Assembly (NCBI RefSeq): GCF_030064675.1
Contig: NZ_CP116413.1
Location: 8,151,501-8,215,500, forward strand
Length of the DNA: 64,000 bases
Direction of reading: 5' to 3'
Origin: Crossiella sp. CA-258035
GTDB taxonomy: Bacteria; Actinomycetota; Actinomycetes; Mycobacteriales; Pseudonocardiaceae
The notes beneath the pieces were generated by a model, which worked only from the letters and a program-made list of their open reading frames with translations, had not been told where the DNA came from and searched no databases. The position numbers and the translations under genes are program-made. Positions 1 to 8,474 of this stretch are shown here, piece after piece (within the stretch, counting starts at the first letter, position 1; each line of letters opens with the position of its first letter).

Positions 1-1
1 C

Positions 2-139
2 GATCCCGCCCGCGCGCGGGCCATGGGCGAGGCCGGGCGGCGGCGGGCGCGGACCGAGTTCTCCTGGGCCGCGATGGCCGCGCAGACCGTGGACGTGTAC
101 CGATCCGTGCTGGGCGAGGACTACGCCGGACGGTCGTGA
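2..139 (+). CDS. Glycosyltransferase family 4, C-terminal fragment (possibly glycogen synthase GlgM/GlgA type)
   Basis: This is the last 45 codons of a gene that begins before the window, read in frame 2 and ending in TGA. The end carries EFSWAAMAAQTVDVYRSVL, an aromatic-rich terminal helix typical of GT-B fold family 4 glycosyltransferases such as actinobacterial glycogen/maltose-1-phosphate synthase. In M. tuberculosis glgM lies a few genes from gpgS and tagA, and homologues of both occur here at 7.4-10.8 kb, so GlgM is a reasonable inference. The catalytic region is outside the window, so the family call rests on the C-terminal pattern and context only. Confidence 0.5.
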   Translation, partial: DPARARAMGEAGRRRARTEFSWAAMAAQTVDVYRSVLGEDYAGRS

Positions 140-181
140 CGCTGATCACAGTTTGATCTTTCCGTAACCATACAACCCCGC

Positions 182-199
182 AAGGCGATTCTGCGCCTT
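182..199 (+). terminator. Small hairpin after the glycosyltransferase gene
   Basis: AAGGCG-attctg-CGCCTT forms a 6-bp perfect stem 43 nt after the upstream stop codon. There is no T run. It is a weak terminator candidate, and could equally be part of the 5' leader of the lipoprotein gene that follows. Confidence 0.25.
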
Positions 200-240
200 A
201 GCCGGTAGTGGGACTTGATCTCCTATCGGAGGGGTTTTTT

Positions 241-1704
241 GTGGCGGTGTGTGCCGACTGGGGCCGGAGCTCGGCCGTGCTGGCCGTGCTGCTGGTGAGC
301 ACCGCCTGCGGCGCGCAGCCCGAGCAGCCGAAGCCGGAGCCCGCGCCGATTCCAGTGGACGTGGCCATCGGCGGCAAGCGGCTCAACGGCGGTCAGCACC
401 TCCAGTCCGCGGCGGAGGCCTCCATCACCAGGGCGCTGGCCCAGCAGAAGGTGGCCAGGTCGGGGGACGGCAGCGTGCACTGCTGGTTCGCCAAGGTGGA
501 CCCGAACGTGCAAGCCCAGGGCGGCCGCGCGGTCGACGTCACCGACACGCTGTGGTGCGGCCCGGTGCAGGTGCCGGGCACCGGACCGGCCCCGGACTGG
601 ATCCCGGTGCCGCTGGCCCAGCGGGACGGCCAGTTCTCCGTCGGCGAGCCGAAGCTGCCCGAGCCGGGCACCTCCAGCACCCCGTCCACCGAGATGGTGC
701 GGGTGGACGGCACCGTGGCCAAGCCGGGCGGCGAGGAGCAGCGCAGCGCCGGTCCCGGCTTCTTCGCGGTGGTCGCGGACAACGGCGGCAGGTCCAACGG
801 CGACCTCGGCCTGATCCCGGCCGACGCGGTCCACCTCAGGGACGACTTCCTCACCGTGCGGGCCACCGGCTGGGGCAACCCGCAGCGGTTCACCCTGCCC
901 GACGGGGGCGTGCTCAGCCCGGAGTCCGGCAGCAGGCTGGCGGTGCTGCGGCTGCACAGCGACCGGGTCAGCCAGCTGGAACAGGAGCTGACCGACCTGA
1001 GCTGGACCCGGGGCGCGCCGCCGCGGCCGGAGCTGGCGCTGGACCTGCCGGACGGCTGGCACGACGTGCCGGACTCCCAGCTGCCCCAGTTCGGCTCCTT
1101 CTTCCTGGTCTTCACCGTGCCGGTCAAGGACACCGGCCAGGCCGCGCCCCGGCTGGTGCTGCGCTCCAAGACCGGCCCCGGCCTGGAGCAGCAGGTCGAG
1201 CTGCCCACCGGCAAGGCCGCCTACCCACTGCCGCCCGCGCTGCGCCGGGCCTCCGGCGCGGCGGCCCAGCTCACCGCGAGCCAGGCGCTGACCTTCCAGC
1301 ACGCGGGCAGCTCCGGCACCGCGAAGCTGACCGTGCAGGGCGTGCGCCTTGGCATGCAGCGGCCGGTGCTGGACAGCGCGGGCAGGCTGGACCTGGAGTC
1401 CGCGGCGCCGGGCAAGGCGCTGCTGGAGATCCGGCTCAAGGGCGAGGGCGGGCTGCCGGAGGCCCTCGGCGGGCCGAGCACCGCCGAGCACATCCAGGTC
1501 AAGCTGCCCAGCGGGGCGAAGGCGCCGCTCAAGGGCGTGCGCTACGGCGGCGACGTCTTCCCGACCGCGCTGGTGGTGGAGGTGCCGTCGAACGTGCCCT
1601 CGGTGACGGTGTCCCTGGCCCCGGCCACGGTGACCCTGCCCAGCCGCGGCCCGTTCACCTTCGCGCCTGCCGCGCCCGCGATGACCCTGCCCCTGAACTT
1701 CTGA
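241..1704 (+). CDS. Secreted lipoprotein of unknown function (487 aa)
   Basis: The protein begins with a short hydrophobic segment ending in the lipobox STAC, with Cys23 as the predicted lipidated residue, followed by a Pro/Glu-rich linker. It should be exported and anchored on the outer face of the membrane. I recognise no catalytic domain; the mature part looks like a beta-rich extracellular protein. The GTG at 241 is chosen over an upstream ATG because GGAGGGG lies 7-8 nt before it and the signal peptide then starts directly. Its 3' end overlaps the convergent MFS gene by 163 bp. Being a lipoprotein is well supported; its role is unknown. Confidence 0.8.
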   Translation: MAVCADWGRSSAVLAVLLVSTACGAQPEQPKPEPAPIPVDVAIGGKRLNGGQHLQSAAEASITRALAQQKVARSGDGSVHCWFAKVDPNVQAQGGRAVDVTDTLWCGPVQVPGTGPAPDWIPVPLAQRDGQFSVGEPKLPEPGTSSTPSTEMVRVDGTVAKPGGEEQRSAGPGFFAVVADNGGRSNGDLGLIPADAVHLRDDFLTVRATGWGNPQRFTLPDGGVLSPESGSRLAVLRLHSDRVSQLEQELTDLSWTRGAPPRPELALDLPDGWHDVPDSQLPQFGSFFLVFTVPVKDTGQAAPRLVLRSKTGPGLEQQVELPTGKAAYPLPPALRRASGAAAQLTASQALTFQHAGSSGTAKLTVQGVRLGMQRPVLDSAGRLDLESAAPGKALLEIRLKGEGGLPEALGGPSTAEHIQVKLPSGAKAPLKGVRYGGDVFPTALVVEVPSNVPSVTVSLAPATVTLPSRGPFTFAPAAPAMTLPLNF

Positions 1705-2888
1705 GCCGGTCGCTCCGCCCGCCAGGCCAGTCCGGCGGCCACCGCGGCGGCACCGGCGGCCAGCACCCAGCAACAGGACATGGCGACCACGCCGAGCCAG
1801 CCGAAGGGCGCGTAGACCAGGCCGCCGAGGGTGCCGCCCACGCTGCTGCCCAGGTAGTAGCAGAGCAGGTAGATCGCCGAGGCCTGGCCGCGCGCGGCCG
1901 AGGGGGCGCGGGCGCCGACCCAGCCGCTGGCCACCGCGTGCACCGCGAAGAACGCGCCGGTGAGCACCACCAGGCCGATCACGATCAGCACCAGGTCCTC
2001 CGACAGCGTCAGCAGCAGCCCGGCCAGCACCAGAGAGACGCAGCACAGCAGCACCGGCAGCCGTCCGCGCCGGTCGGCCAGCCGCCCGGCCAGCGCCGAG
2101 CACGGGCCACCGGCGGCGTAGCAGAGGAAGACCAGCGCGACCACCGCCGGCGCGAGCAGGAACGGGGCCTGGGTGAGCCGGAAGGTGATCACGTTGTGCA
2201 CCGCGACGAACACCCCGGTCATCAGCAGCGCCACCGCGTACGGGCCGTAGAGCACCGGGTCGCGCAGCGCAGTGCGGACGCCGCCGAGCACCGCGGGCAG
2301 CCGCAGGCCCGGCCGTCCGGCGCGGGAGCTGGGCAGCAGCAGGATCGCCAGCAGGCCGCTGACCGAGGCCAGCGCGGCCGCCGCGGTCAGCCCGGCGGGC
2401 CAGCCGCCCCAGCCGGTGGCCAGGCCGGAGATCACCCGGCCGGACAGGCCGCCCAGTGAGTTGGCCCCGACGTAGCGGCCCATCGCGGCGCCCACCCGGC
2501 CCGGCTCGACCTCCTCGGCCAGGTAGGCCATGGCCACCGCGGGCAGTCCGGCCACCGCCAGGCCCTGCGCGGCGCGCAGCGCGAGCAGCGGGCCGAAGGA
2601 CTCCGCCAGCGGGCAGAGCACCCCGATGCCGACCGCGGTGACCAGCGCGCCGATCATCACCGGCCGGCGGCCCACCGCCTCGGACAGCATGGCCAGCGGC
2701 AGCACTCCGACGGCCAGCGCGAGGGTGGCCAGGGTGACGCTCAGCGAGGCCTGCGCCTCGGTCAGCCGGAAGCCCTCGGCGAGCACCGGCAGCACCGACT
2801 GCGGCGCGTAGAGCAGGGCGAACACCGTGAACCCGGCAGCGGCGACGCCGAGGGTCAGCCGGGTCTGCCGCCACTGCTCCGAGGTCAT
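1542..2888 (-). CDS. Major facilitator superfamily transporter (YnfM-like)
   Basis: The protein has 448 aa with about 12 hydrophobic segments. It shows an MFS motif-A-like loop between TM2 and TM3 (SEAVGRRPVMIG) and a related one in the second half (GRLADRRGRLPV), as in drug/solute:proton antiporters. The ATG at 2888 (MTSEQWRQ) is preferred over upstream in-frame codons because it starts a typical N-terminus and leaves the divergent regulatory region free. It is transcribed away from the LysR gene, which probably controls it. The last ~54 residues run antisense through the lipoprotein gene with no hydrophobic character, so they may be a read-through tail beyond the normal end of the family. 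The substrate is unknown. Confidence 0.85.
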   Translation of the reverse strand: MTSEQWRQTRLTLGVAAAGFTVFALLYAPQSVLPVLAEGFRLTEAQASLSVTLATLALAVGVLPLAMLSEAVGRRPVMIGALVTAVGIGVLCPLAESFGPLLALRAAQGLAVAGLPAVAMAYLAEEVEPGRVGAAMGRYVGANSLGGLSGRVISGLATGWGGWPAGLTAAAALASVSGLLAILLLPSSRAGRPGLRLPAVLGGVRTALRDPVLYGPYAVALLMTGVFVAVHNVITFRLTQAPFLLAPAVVALVFLCYAAGGPCSALAGRLADRRGRLPVLLCCVSLVLAGLLLTLSEDLVLIVIGLVVLTGAFFAVHAVASGWVGARAPSAARGQASAIYLLCYYLGSSVGGTLGGLVYAPFGWLGVVAMSCCWVLAAGAAAVAAGLAWRAERPAQKFRGRVIAGAAGAKVNGPRLGRVTVAGARDTVTEGTFDGTSTTSAVGKTSPP

Positions 2889-2915
2889 GGACCGACCGTA
2901 GGGAATCGTTTTCCC

Positions 2916-2934
2916 ATACGTCCAATATCGGTAT
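2916..2934. promoter_or_regulatory. LysR-type operator between the MFS and LysR genes
   Basis: ATAC-N11-GTAT is an inverted repeat fitting the T-N11-A rule for LysR-family regulators, and another ATAC follows at 2947. It sits in the 66-bp gap between divergent genes, where autoregulation and control of the neighbouring exporter are usual. Binding is inferred. Confidence 0.5.
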
Positions 2935-2954
2935 GTGCGAAAATCCATACTCTC

Positions 2955-3863
2955 ATGGATGAGTCAACGGACGCGCTGCTCAGCGTGCTGGCACCACGGC
3001 TGGAACTGCTGCGGGCATTGGCCGAGCACCAGCACGTGACCAGGGCGGCCGAGTCACTCGGCGTGCCGCAGCCCACGGTGACCCGCTGGGTGGCCGAGCT
3101 CGGCCGCAAGCTGGGCGCGCCGCTGGTCACCAGGCAGGGCAGGGGCATCCGGCTGACCAGGGCCGGTCAGCTGCTCGCCGAGGCCGCCACCGAGGCGCTG
3201 GCCGCGCTGGAGGGCGGCTGCCGCCGGGCCGCGGAGGAGGTCGACCCGGAACGCGGGCTGGTGGCGCTGGGCTTCCTGCACGTCTTCGGCCGCTCGCTGG
3301 TGCCGGACCTGGTCCGCCGGTTCCGCGCCGAGCACCCCGGCATCCGGTTCAGCCTGGCCCAGGGCGCACACGAGGTGGTGCTGGGCAAGCTGCTCAGTGG
3401 CGAGCTGGACCTGGTGCTCTCCGCGGCCCCGCCCAGCGGCTGGCCGGACCGGCTGCACCGGGCGCCGATCCAGGACCAGCCGGTGGTCGCGGTGCTGCCG
3501 GAGCGGCACCGGCTGGCCGGCCGGCCGGAGATCGGCATCGCCGAGCTGGCCGAGGACGAGTTCGTGCAGCTGGAACCCGGCTTCGGCCTGCGGCTGATCA
3601 CCGACGAGCTGTGCGCGGCGGCCGGGTTCACGCCGAAGATCGCCTTCGAGGGGCAGGAGATCGAGACCTTGCGCGGCCTGGTCTCGGCCGGGCTGGGCGT
3701 GGCGCTGCTGCCGCCCGCGGACCGGCTGCCGCCGCCGGGCGTGGTCGAGCTGGAGCTGACGCCCCGGCTGGTGCGGACCGTCGAGCTGGTCTGGCCCGCG
3801 GGTCAGCGGCTGCCGCCCGCGGTGCGCGCCTTCCGGGACTTCGCGTTGCTGGCTCAGGAGTAG
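2955..3863 (+). CDS. LysR family transcriptional regulator
   Basis: The protein has 302 aa, the usual family length. The N-terminal winged HTH (about residues 15-75) contains HVTRAAESLGVPQPTVTRWV, followed by the substrate-binding domain with FLHVFGRSLVPDLVRRFRAEHPGI at its start. It begins at ATG 2955, just after the shared operator region, and is divergent from the MFS exporter, suggesting ligand-dependent control of that transporter. The inducer cannot be deduced. Its 3' end overlaps the convergent pepA gene by 10 bp. Confidence 0.92.
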   Translation: MDESTDALLSVLAPRLELLRALAEHQHVTRAAESLGVPQPTVTRWVAELGRKLGAPLVTRQGRGIRLTRAGQLLAEAATEALAALEGGCRRAAEEVDPERGLVALGFLHVFGRSLVPDLVRRFRAEHPGIRFSLAQGAHEVVLGKLLSGELDLVLSAAPPSGWPDRLHRAPIQDQPVVAVLPERHRLAGRPEIGIAELAEDEFVQLEPGFGLRLITDELCAAAGFTPKIAFEGQEIETLRGLVSAGLGVALLPPADRLPPPGVVELELTPRLVRTVELVWPAGQRLPPAVRAFRDFALLAQE

Positions 3864-5368
3864 CTGGCTGCCAGCTCCACCAGGGTGCGCGCGGCGAACC
3901 CGGTGGCCCCGATGCTCACCTCGTCGTAGGCCTTCTCGGCCCGCGCGGGACCTGCGATGTCCAGGTGCGCCCAGGGCAGTCCGGCGGCGAACTCGCGCAG
4001 GAACAGCGCCGCGGTGATCCCGCCCGGTCCCGGCGGGCACTGCCGCAGGTCGGCGATCTCACTGCGCACGTCCTCCTCGTGCGCGTCCAGCAGCGGCATC
4101 CGCCACCAGGCCTCACCGACTCGCTCGCCCGCGCCGGTGATCCGCGCGGCCAGCTCCTCGTCGGTGGCGAACAGCCCGCCGGTGCGCACCCCGAGGGAGA
4201 CCTTCATCGCGCCGGTCAGCGTGGCCACGTCGACCAGCAGGTCCGGCCGGTGCTCGGCCACGCCGTAGGCCAGCGCGTCGGCCAGCACCATCCGGCCCTC
4301 GGCGTCGGTGTTGGTGACCTCGGTGGTGGTGCCGCCGTAGTGCCTGACCACGTCGCCGGGCCGGTAGGCGGAGCCGGAGACGTGGTTCTCCGCGCAGGGC
4401 ACCAGGCCGGTGACCCGCACCGGCAGCTCGAGCGCGGCGATGCCGAGCAGCGCGGCGATCACCGCGGCGCCACCGGACATGTCGGTGCGCATCAGGTGCA
4501 TGCCGGCCGCGGGCTTGATCGAGATGCCGCCGGTGTCGAAGGTGATGCCCTTGCCGACGAGCACGAGGTGCGGGGAGTCAGTGGTGATCTGCTCGGGCCG
4601 CCAGGTCAGCTCGACGAAGCGGGGCGGGCGGGAGGAACCGCCGCCGACCGCGAGCACCCCGCCGAAGCCCTGGGCCGCCAGCCACTTCTCGTCCCGGACG
4701 GTCACGGTCAGCCCGGCCACGCCCTTGCCGAGCCGGGCCGCGGTGCTCGCCAGCCAGGCCGGGTCCTTGACATCCGAGGGGGTGTTAGCAAGATCACGTG
4801 CGATCGAGGTCACCCTGGCGCGTTGCGCGGCCGCGGCGACCGCGTCGGCCAGCTCCGGCGCGTCCACGCCCTCGGGCAGCAGCAGCTCGACCGCCTTGGT
4901 CACGGGGGCCTGCTTGGCCGCGGTGACCCTGAACTTGTAGCCGCCCAGCGCGACCCCGGTGGTGAACGCGGCCACCCGCTCGGCGTCGACGTCCGAGGGC
5001 AGCAGCACCTGGAGCTGCTTGGCCGGGGTGCGGCCGTTCTCCTCATCCGCGGCGGCCCGCGCGTCGGCCGCCCGGACCAGTGCGGCGCCCGCCGAACGCC
5101 AGTCCTTCACCGTGCCCGCGCCCAGTCCGAGCACCCAGGCCAGTCCGCTCTCCGCACGCGGAACGATCTTGGTCTCCCCCGCCGCGCCGGTCAGCGCGAG
5201 GGCCTCGCGCCAGCCGTCCGGCAGGTCGAGGGAGTCCGCGCCGGTGCCGACCTCCGGACCCTGTTCGCCCTTGTGCGCCAACACGACCGTCGGCGCGGCC
5301 TTGCGCCGTGTGCGCGCGATCGTGACTTCGGGCACCGGGCTGGGCGCGGTGGGCACCACGGATGGCAC
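3854..5368 (-). CDS. pepA: Leucyl aminopeptidase, M17 family
   Basis: This 504-aa cytoplasmic metallo-aminopeptidase removes N-terminal residues from peptides. It shows the M17 signature NTDAEGRMVLADAL, the metal/active-site segment VGKGITFDTGGISIKP and the MRTDMSGGAAV segment that carries metal ligands. The N-terminal half is the usual non-catalytic domain. I place the start at the GTG at 5368 because the sequence CTGGAGGTCCTTCAGTG gives a strong ribosome site with 6-nt spacing; an ATG six codons upstream and another start at 5446 lack one. Family assignment is very secure. Confidence 0.94.
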   Translation of the reverse strand: MPSVVPTAPSPVPEVTIARTRRKAAPTVVLAHKGEQGPEVGTGADSLDLPDGWREALALTGAAGETKIVPRAESGLAWVLGLGAGTVKDWRSAGAALVRAADARAAADEENGRTPAKQLQVLLPSDVDAERVAAFTTGVALGGYKFRVTAAKQAPVTKAVELLLPEGVDAPELADAVAAAAQRARVTSIARDLANTPSDVKDPAWLASTAARLGKGVAGLTVTVRDEKWLAAQGFGGVLAVGGGSSRPPRFVELTWRPEQITTDSPHLVLVGKGITFDTGGISIKPAAGMHLMRTDMSGGAAVIAALLGIAALELPVRVTGLVPCAENHVSGSAYRPGDVVRHYGGTTTEVTNTDAEGRMVLADALAYGVAEHRPDLLVDVATLTGAMKVSLGVRTGGLFATDEELAARITGAGERVGEAWWRMPLLDAHEEDVRSEIADLRQCPPGPGGITAALFLREFAAGLPWAHLDIAGPARAEKAYDEVSIGATGFAARTLVELAASYS

Positions 5369-5445
5369 TGAAGGACCTCCAGGCATAGCTGCGGAGACGC
5401 GAGCGGCGGATCTGAACCATCGCACACCGTCGGGTGAACGTAACA

Positions 5446-5478
5446 AGTCCCCGGCTTGCGTGGCGCAGGCCGGGGACT
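5446..5478 (-). terminator. Hairpin terminator between DUF3117 and pepA
   Basis: A 15-bp stem with one G-T pair and a 3-nt loop (AGTCCCCGG at the outer arm) lies 30 nt after the DUF3117 stop and upstream of pepA on the same strand. No T run follows, which is common in high-GC actinobacteria. It would separate the two transcripts. Confidence 0.6.
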
Positions 5479-5507
5479 GAAGAAAGCGGAACCTGGTTAC
5501 GGCGGCG

Positions 5508-5675
5508 TCAGCCGGCGGCGGCCTTCAAGGCATCGCCCAGGTTGCTTGCCTCCTCCGCCGACATCTCGACGACGAGGCGCCCCCCACCTTCCAGCGGAAC
5601 GCGCATGACAATGCCGCGGCCCTCCTTGGTGACCTCCAGGGGACCGTCACCGGTCCGGGGCTTCATGGCCGCCAT
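5508..5675 (-). CDS. DUF3117 family small protein (55 aa)
   Basis: The predicted protein starts MAAMKPRTGDGPLEVTKEGR and ends in a helix rich in Ala and Leu. This matches the actinobacterial DUF3117 family, which is about 55 aa long, broadly conserved and functionally uncharacterised. ATG at 5675 has GGAGG 9 nt upstream. The gene stands alone, bounded by a hairpin downstream and by a 162-bp gap to the divergent PaaX gene. Confidence 0.88.
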   Translation of the reverse strand: MAAMKPRTGDGPLEVTKEGRGIVMRVPLEGGGRLVVEMSAEEASNLGDALKAAAG

Positions 5676-5837
5676 CGCGTGCTCCCTCCGTCAACAACCT
5701 TCCCCGCCGGCACATCCCCCGACATACCGGTAGGTCTCCATTGTCCCCCATATGTACGCACCTGCGAAACCGAACCGATCATCTCGTGTCGCGCTCGGGC
5801 TGGTCGAGGAGTCTGATGGCTGACAGACTCGGCCGTC

Positions 5838-6611
5838 GTGCGGGCTCGTTCAGCTTTGTTCGACGTGTATGGCGGACATCTTCGTTCCAGGGGCGGTGCG
5901 GCGACCGTCGCCGCGCTGGTCCGGCTGTTGGAGCCGTTGGGTTTCGCCGCTCCTGCCGTGCGTACCGCGGTGTCGCGGACGGTCCGTCAGGGCTGGTTGA
6001 AGCCCGTTCGGCTGCACGGGAGCCCAGGTTACGCGCTCACCCCGCGTGCCGAGCGGAGGCTCGACGAGGCGGCCGCCCGAATCTACCGAACGCGTCCGTC
6101 CACATGGGACGGCCAGTGGCATCTGGTGGTGCTGGAGGCCCTTGTCGCCCGGCCCGCGCGGGAGGAGCTCACTTCCTCGCTGAAGTTGCTGGGTTACGGA
6201 GAGTTGGGTCCAGTGACTTGGGTCGCACCCCGCGCCTCACCCGAGCTCAGCGAGCTGTTGCGGACCGAGGAGATCGCCGCCCGCACCTTCTTCGCCGCGC
6301 ACGAGGGCAGCGACGTGGAGCTGGCCGCGCGGGCCTGGGACCTGGACTCCCTCGGCGCGGACTACCGGCGGTTCGTGGCCGACTGGGAGCCGCGACTGTC
6401 CGCTGTGGACCCGGCCGCGCCGCCCTCGGCCTTCGCCGCCTCCCAGGAACTGCTGCACGCCTGGCGGAAGTTCCTGTTCCGCGACCCCGGCCTGCCGCCG
6501 CAGCTGCTGCCCGCGGACTGGCCGGGCCACACCGCGGCCCGGTTCTTCGACACCAGCACCCAGAAGCTGGCCAAGGGCGCGGTCGCGTTCCTGGACAGCT
6601 GTCTCGACTGA
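5838..6611 (+). CDS. PaaX family transcriptional regulator
   Basis: This 257-aa protein has the PaaX layout: an N-terminal winged HTH (RSALFDVYGGHLRS, then AVRTAVSRTVRQGWL), a central PaaX domain and a C-terminal PaaX-C domain ending in the AAxFF region. PaaX proteins repress phenylacetyl-CoA catabolic genes in many bacteria. The GTG at 5838 is the only sensible start after an in-frame stop at 5814; no clear ribosome site precedes it. A PaaG-like enzyme gene follows 24 bp later on the same strand, supporting a link to phenylacetyl-CoA or a related aromatic acyl-CoA. Confidence 0.88.
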   Translation: MRARSALFDVYGGHLRSRGGAATVAALVRLLEPLGFAAPAVRTAVSRTVRQGWLKPVRLHGSPGYALTPRAERRLDEAAARIYRTRPSTWDGQWHLVVLEALVARPAREELTSSLKLLGYGELGPVTWVAPRASPELSELLRTEEIAARTFFAAHEGSDVELAARAWDLDSLGADYRRFVADWEPRLSAVDPAAPPSAFAASQELLHAWRKFLFRDPGLPPQLLPADWPGHTAARFFDTSTQKLAKGAVAFLDSCLD

Positions 6612-6635
6612 CCACTCAACGCCGAGGAGTCCACA

Positions 6636-7418
6636 GTGCCGCTGCTCATCGACGACGCCGACGGTGTCCGCACGATCACGCTGAACCGGCCGGAGTCGTT
6701 CAACTCCTTCACCGTCGAGATGAAGGAGGGCCTGCTGACCGCGCTGCACGAGGCGGGCCAGGACCCCGCGGTGCGCGCGCTGGTGCTCACCGGCGCGGGC
6801 AAGGCCTTCTGCGCCGGCCAGGACCTCAAGGAGCACATCGCGCTGCTGGAGGCGGACGACCCGGCCCCGCTGGAGACCGTGCGCAAGCACTACAACCCGA
6901 TGCTGCGCGCGCTGACCGGCCTGCCCAAGCCGGTGATCGCCGCGGTGAACGGGATGGCCGCGGGCGCGGGCGCCTCCCTGGCCTACGCCTGCGACCTGCG
7001 GATCGCGGCCGAGTCGGCGAAGTTCCTGATGGCCTTCGCCAACGTGGGCCTGACCGCGGACTCCGGCGCGTCCTGGACGCTGCCCCGGCTGATCGGCTAC
7101 GGCCGGGCGATGGAGCTGATGCTGCTGGCCCAGCCGGTCACCGCGCCGGAGGCCAAGGAGCTCGGCATGGTCAACCGGGTGGTGCCCGACGGCGAGGCGC
7201 TGACCGCGGCGCAGGAGCTGGCCGCGCGGATGGCGGCCGGCCCGACCACGGCCTACGCCAAGCTCAAGGAGGCCATGCTGATCGCGGCGGGCTCGGACCT
7301 GGAGGCCGCGCTGGAGGCCGAGGCCCGCACCCAGGCCGAGGCCGGTCAGACCACCGACCACCGCGAGGCGGTCGCCGCCTTCGTGGCCAAGCGCAAGCCC
7401 ACCTTCACCGGCACCTGA
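6636..7418 (+). CDS. Enoyl-CoA hydratase/isomerase, PaaG-like
   Basis: This 260-aa crotonase-fold enzyme shows the two oxyanion-hole segments, GAGKAFCAGQDL (about 53-64) and AAVNGMAAGAG (about 102-112), plus GLTADSGASWTLPRL with an Asp at about 142 in the position used by PaaG-type isomerases. PaaG converts ring-epoxide phenylacetyl-CoA to the oxepin, and this together with the preceding PaaX gene suggests that role. A generic enoyl-CoA hydratase is the alternative. GTG at 6636 has GAGGAG upstream. The rest of a paa operon is not present, so pathway assignment stays tentative. Confidence 0.82.
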   Translation: MPLLIDDADGVRTITLNRPESFNSFTVEMKEGLLTALHEAGQDPAVRALVLTGAGKAFCAGQDLKEHIALLEADDPAPLETVRKHYNPMLRALTGLPKPVIAAVNGMAAGAGASLAYACDLRIAAESAKFLMAFANVGLTADSGASWTLPRLIGYGRAMELMLLAQPVTAPEAKELGMVNRVVPDGEALTAAQELAARMAAGPTTAYAKLKEAMLIAAGSDLEAALEAEARTQAEAGQTTDHREAVAAFVAKRKPTFTGT

Positions 7419-7429
7419 CCCCACCCCGA

Positions 7430-7461
7430 GTGTTGGCCGTTGTCGTACGGAGTGTTGGCCG
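7430..7461 (+). repeat. 22-bp tandem repeat, two copies
   Basis: GTGTTGGCCG occurs at 7430 and 7452, exactly 22 bp apart, in the gap between two convergent genes. The 12-nt linker TTGTCGTACGGA is similar to that of the array at 19963-20084. The second copy runs into the last codons of tag. It resembles a dispersed intergenic repeat, not a coding sequence. Confidence 0.75.
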
Positions 7462-8028
7462 CTATCGCGCGACCCAGCAGTCCTGGATGTGGTCGTCGAC
7501 CATCCCCGTGGCCTGCATCAGCGCGTAGCAGGTGGTCGGCCCGACGAAGGCGAAGCCGCGCTTCTTCAGCGCCTTGGCCATGGCGGTGGACTCCGGCGTG
7601 ATCGCCGGCACCTCCGCCATGGTCTTCGGCCGCGGCCCCGGCTCCGGCGCGAAGGACCACAGCAGCTCGTCCAGCGGCTGGTCCAGCTCGGCCACCGCGC
7701 CCGCGTTGCGGATCACCGCCAGGATCTTGGCCCGGTTGCGCACGATGCCCGGATCGGCCAGCAGGCGCTCGATGTCCGGCTCGGCGTACCCGGCGACCAC
7801 CTCCGGGTCGAACCCGGCGAAGGCGGCCCGGAAGTTCTCCCGCTTGCGCAGGATGGTGATCCAGGACAGCCCGGACTGGAAGGCCTCCAGCGACATCCGC
7901 TCGAACATGGCCTGCTCGCCGCGCAGCGGACGGCCCCACTCGGTGTCGTGGTACTCGACGTAGTCCGGAGTGGAGGCGCCCCAGGCGCAGCGCGGCCTGC
8001 CGTCGGGACCGGCGAGCGCACCGCTCAC
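7462..8028 (-). CDS. tag: DNA-3-methyladenine glycosylase I
   Basis: This 188-aa base-excision repair enzyme removes 3-methyladenine from alkylated DNA. It shows the N-terminal CAWG zinc-site segment, DTEWGRPL, then FQSGLSWITILRKRENFR with the catalytic-region Glu, and the family C-terminal segment FVGPTTCYALMQATG. The GTG at 8028 overlaps the preceding gene's TGA, implying translational coupling. Gene order gpgS, DivIVA-domain protein, tag matches the mycobacterial Rv1208-Rv1209-tagA order. It is the last gene of a minus-strand run. Confidence 0.93.
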   Translation of the reverse strand: MSGALAGPDGRPRCAWGASTPDYVEYHDTEWGRPLRGEQAMFERMSLEAFQSGLSWITILRKRENFRAAFAGFDPEVVAGYAEPDIERLLADPGIVRNRAKILAVIRNAGAVAELDQPLDELLWSFAPEPGPRPKTMAEVPAITPESTAMAKALKKRGFAFVGPTTCYALMQATGMVDDHIQDCWVAR

Positions 8029-8474
8029 GGGCGGCGGTCCCGGCACAGCCTGGCGAAGCGGTCCAGCGAGCGGCGCAGGCCCCAGGTGAAGGCCGGGCGG
8101 ACCAGCGGCCAGCCCACCTTGCCCAGCGGGCCGTAGGGCAGGTCCAGGCGTTCCCACCAGACCAGCCGGGACAGCCGGTCCGAGGTGGGCTCGATCCGGA
8201 AGCCGCCGTCGCCGCGCAGCAGCTTGCCGGTGTGCCGGACCTCGCAGCTGCGCGGCGGGTCCCAGCCGGTGATCTCCATGGTGTCGAAGAAGCCCAGCCC
8301 GGCCACCCCGGTGAAGGCGACCATGGTCGAGCCGGTGCTCTGCCCGTCGCCGCCGGTGCGGTGCACCTGGGTGCCGAGCATCCACTCGCCCTGGTTGGCC
8401 CAGTCCGAGGCCACCGCCCAGGCCACCTCGGCCGGGGCAGGCACGGCCACCGTCAGGGTCACTTCCTCACTCAC
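8025..8474 (-). CDS. SRPBCC (START/polyketide-cyclase-like) family protein
   Basis: This 149-aa protein begins EEVTLTVAVPAPAEVAWAVASDW, a typical SRPBCC opening, and continues with beta strands and a C-terminal helix. The fold binds hydrophobic ligands in a deep pocket, but no ligand can be named here. The GTG at 8474 starts 8 bp inside the end of the upstream DivIVA-domain gene, and its stop overlaps the start of tag, so it is translationally coupled within the operon. Confidence 0.82.
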   Translation of the reverse strand: MSEEVTLTVAVPAPAEVAWAVASDWANQGEWMLGTQVHRTGGDGQSTGSTMVAFTGVAGLGFFDTMEITGWDPPRSCEVRHTGKLLRGDGGFRIEPTSDRLSRLVWWERLDLPYGPLGKVGWPLVRPAFTWGLRRSLDRFARLCRDRRP

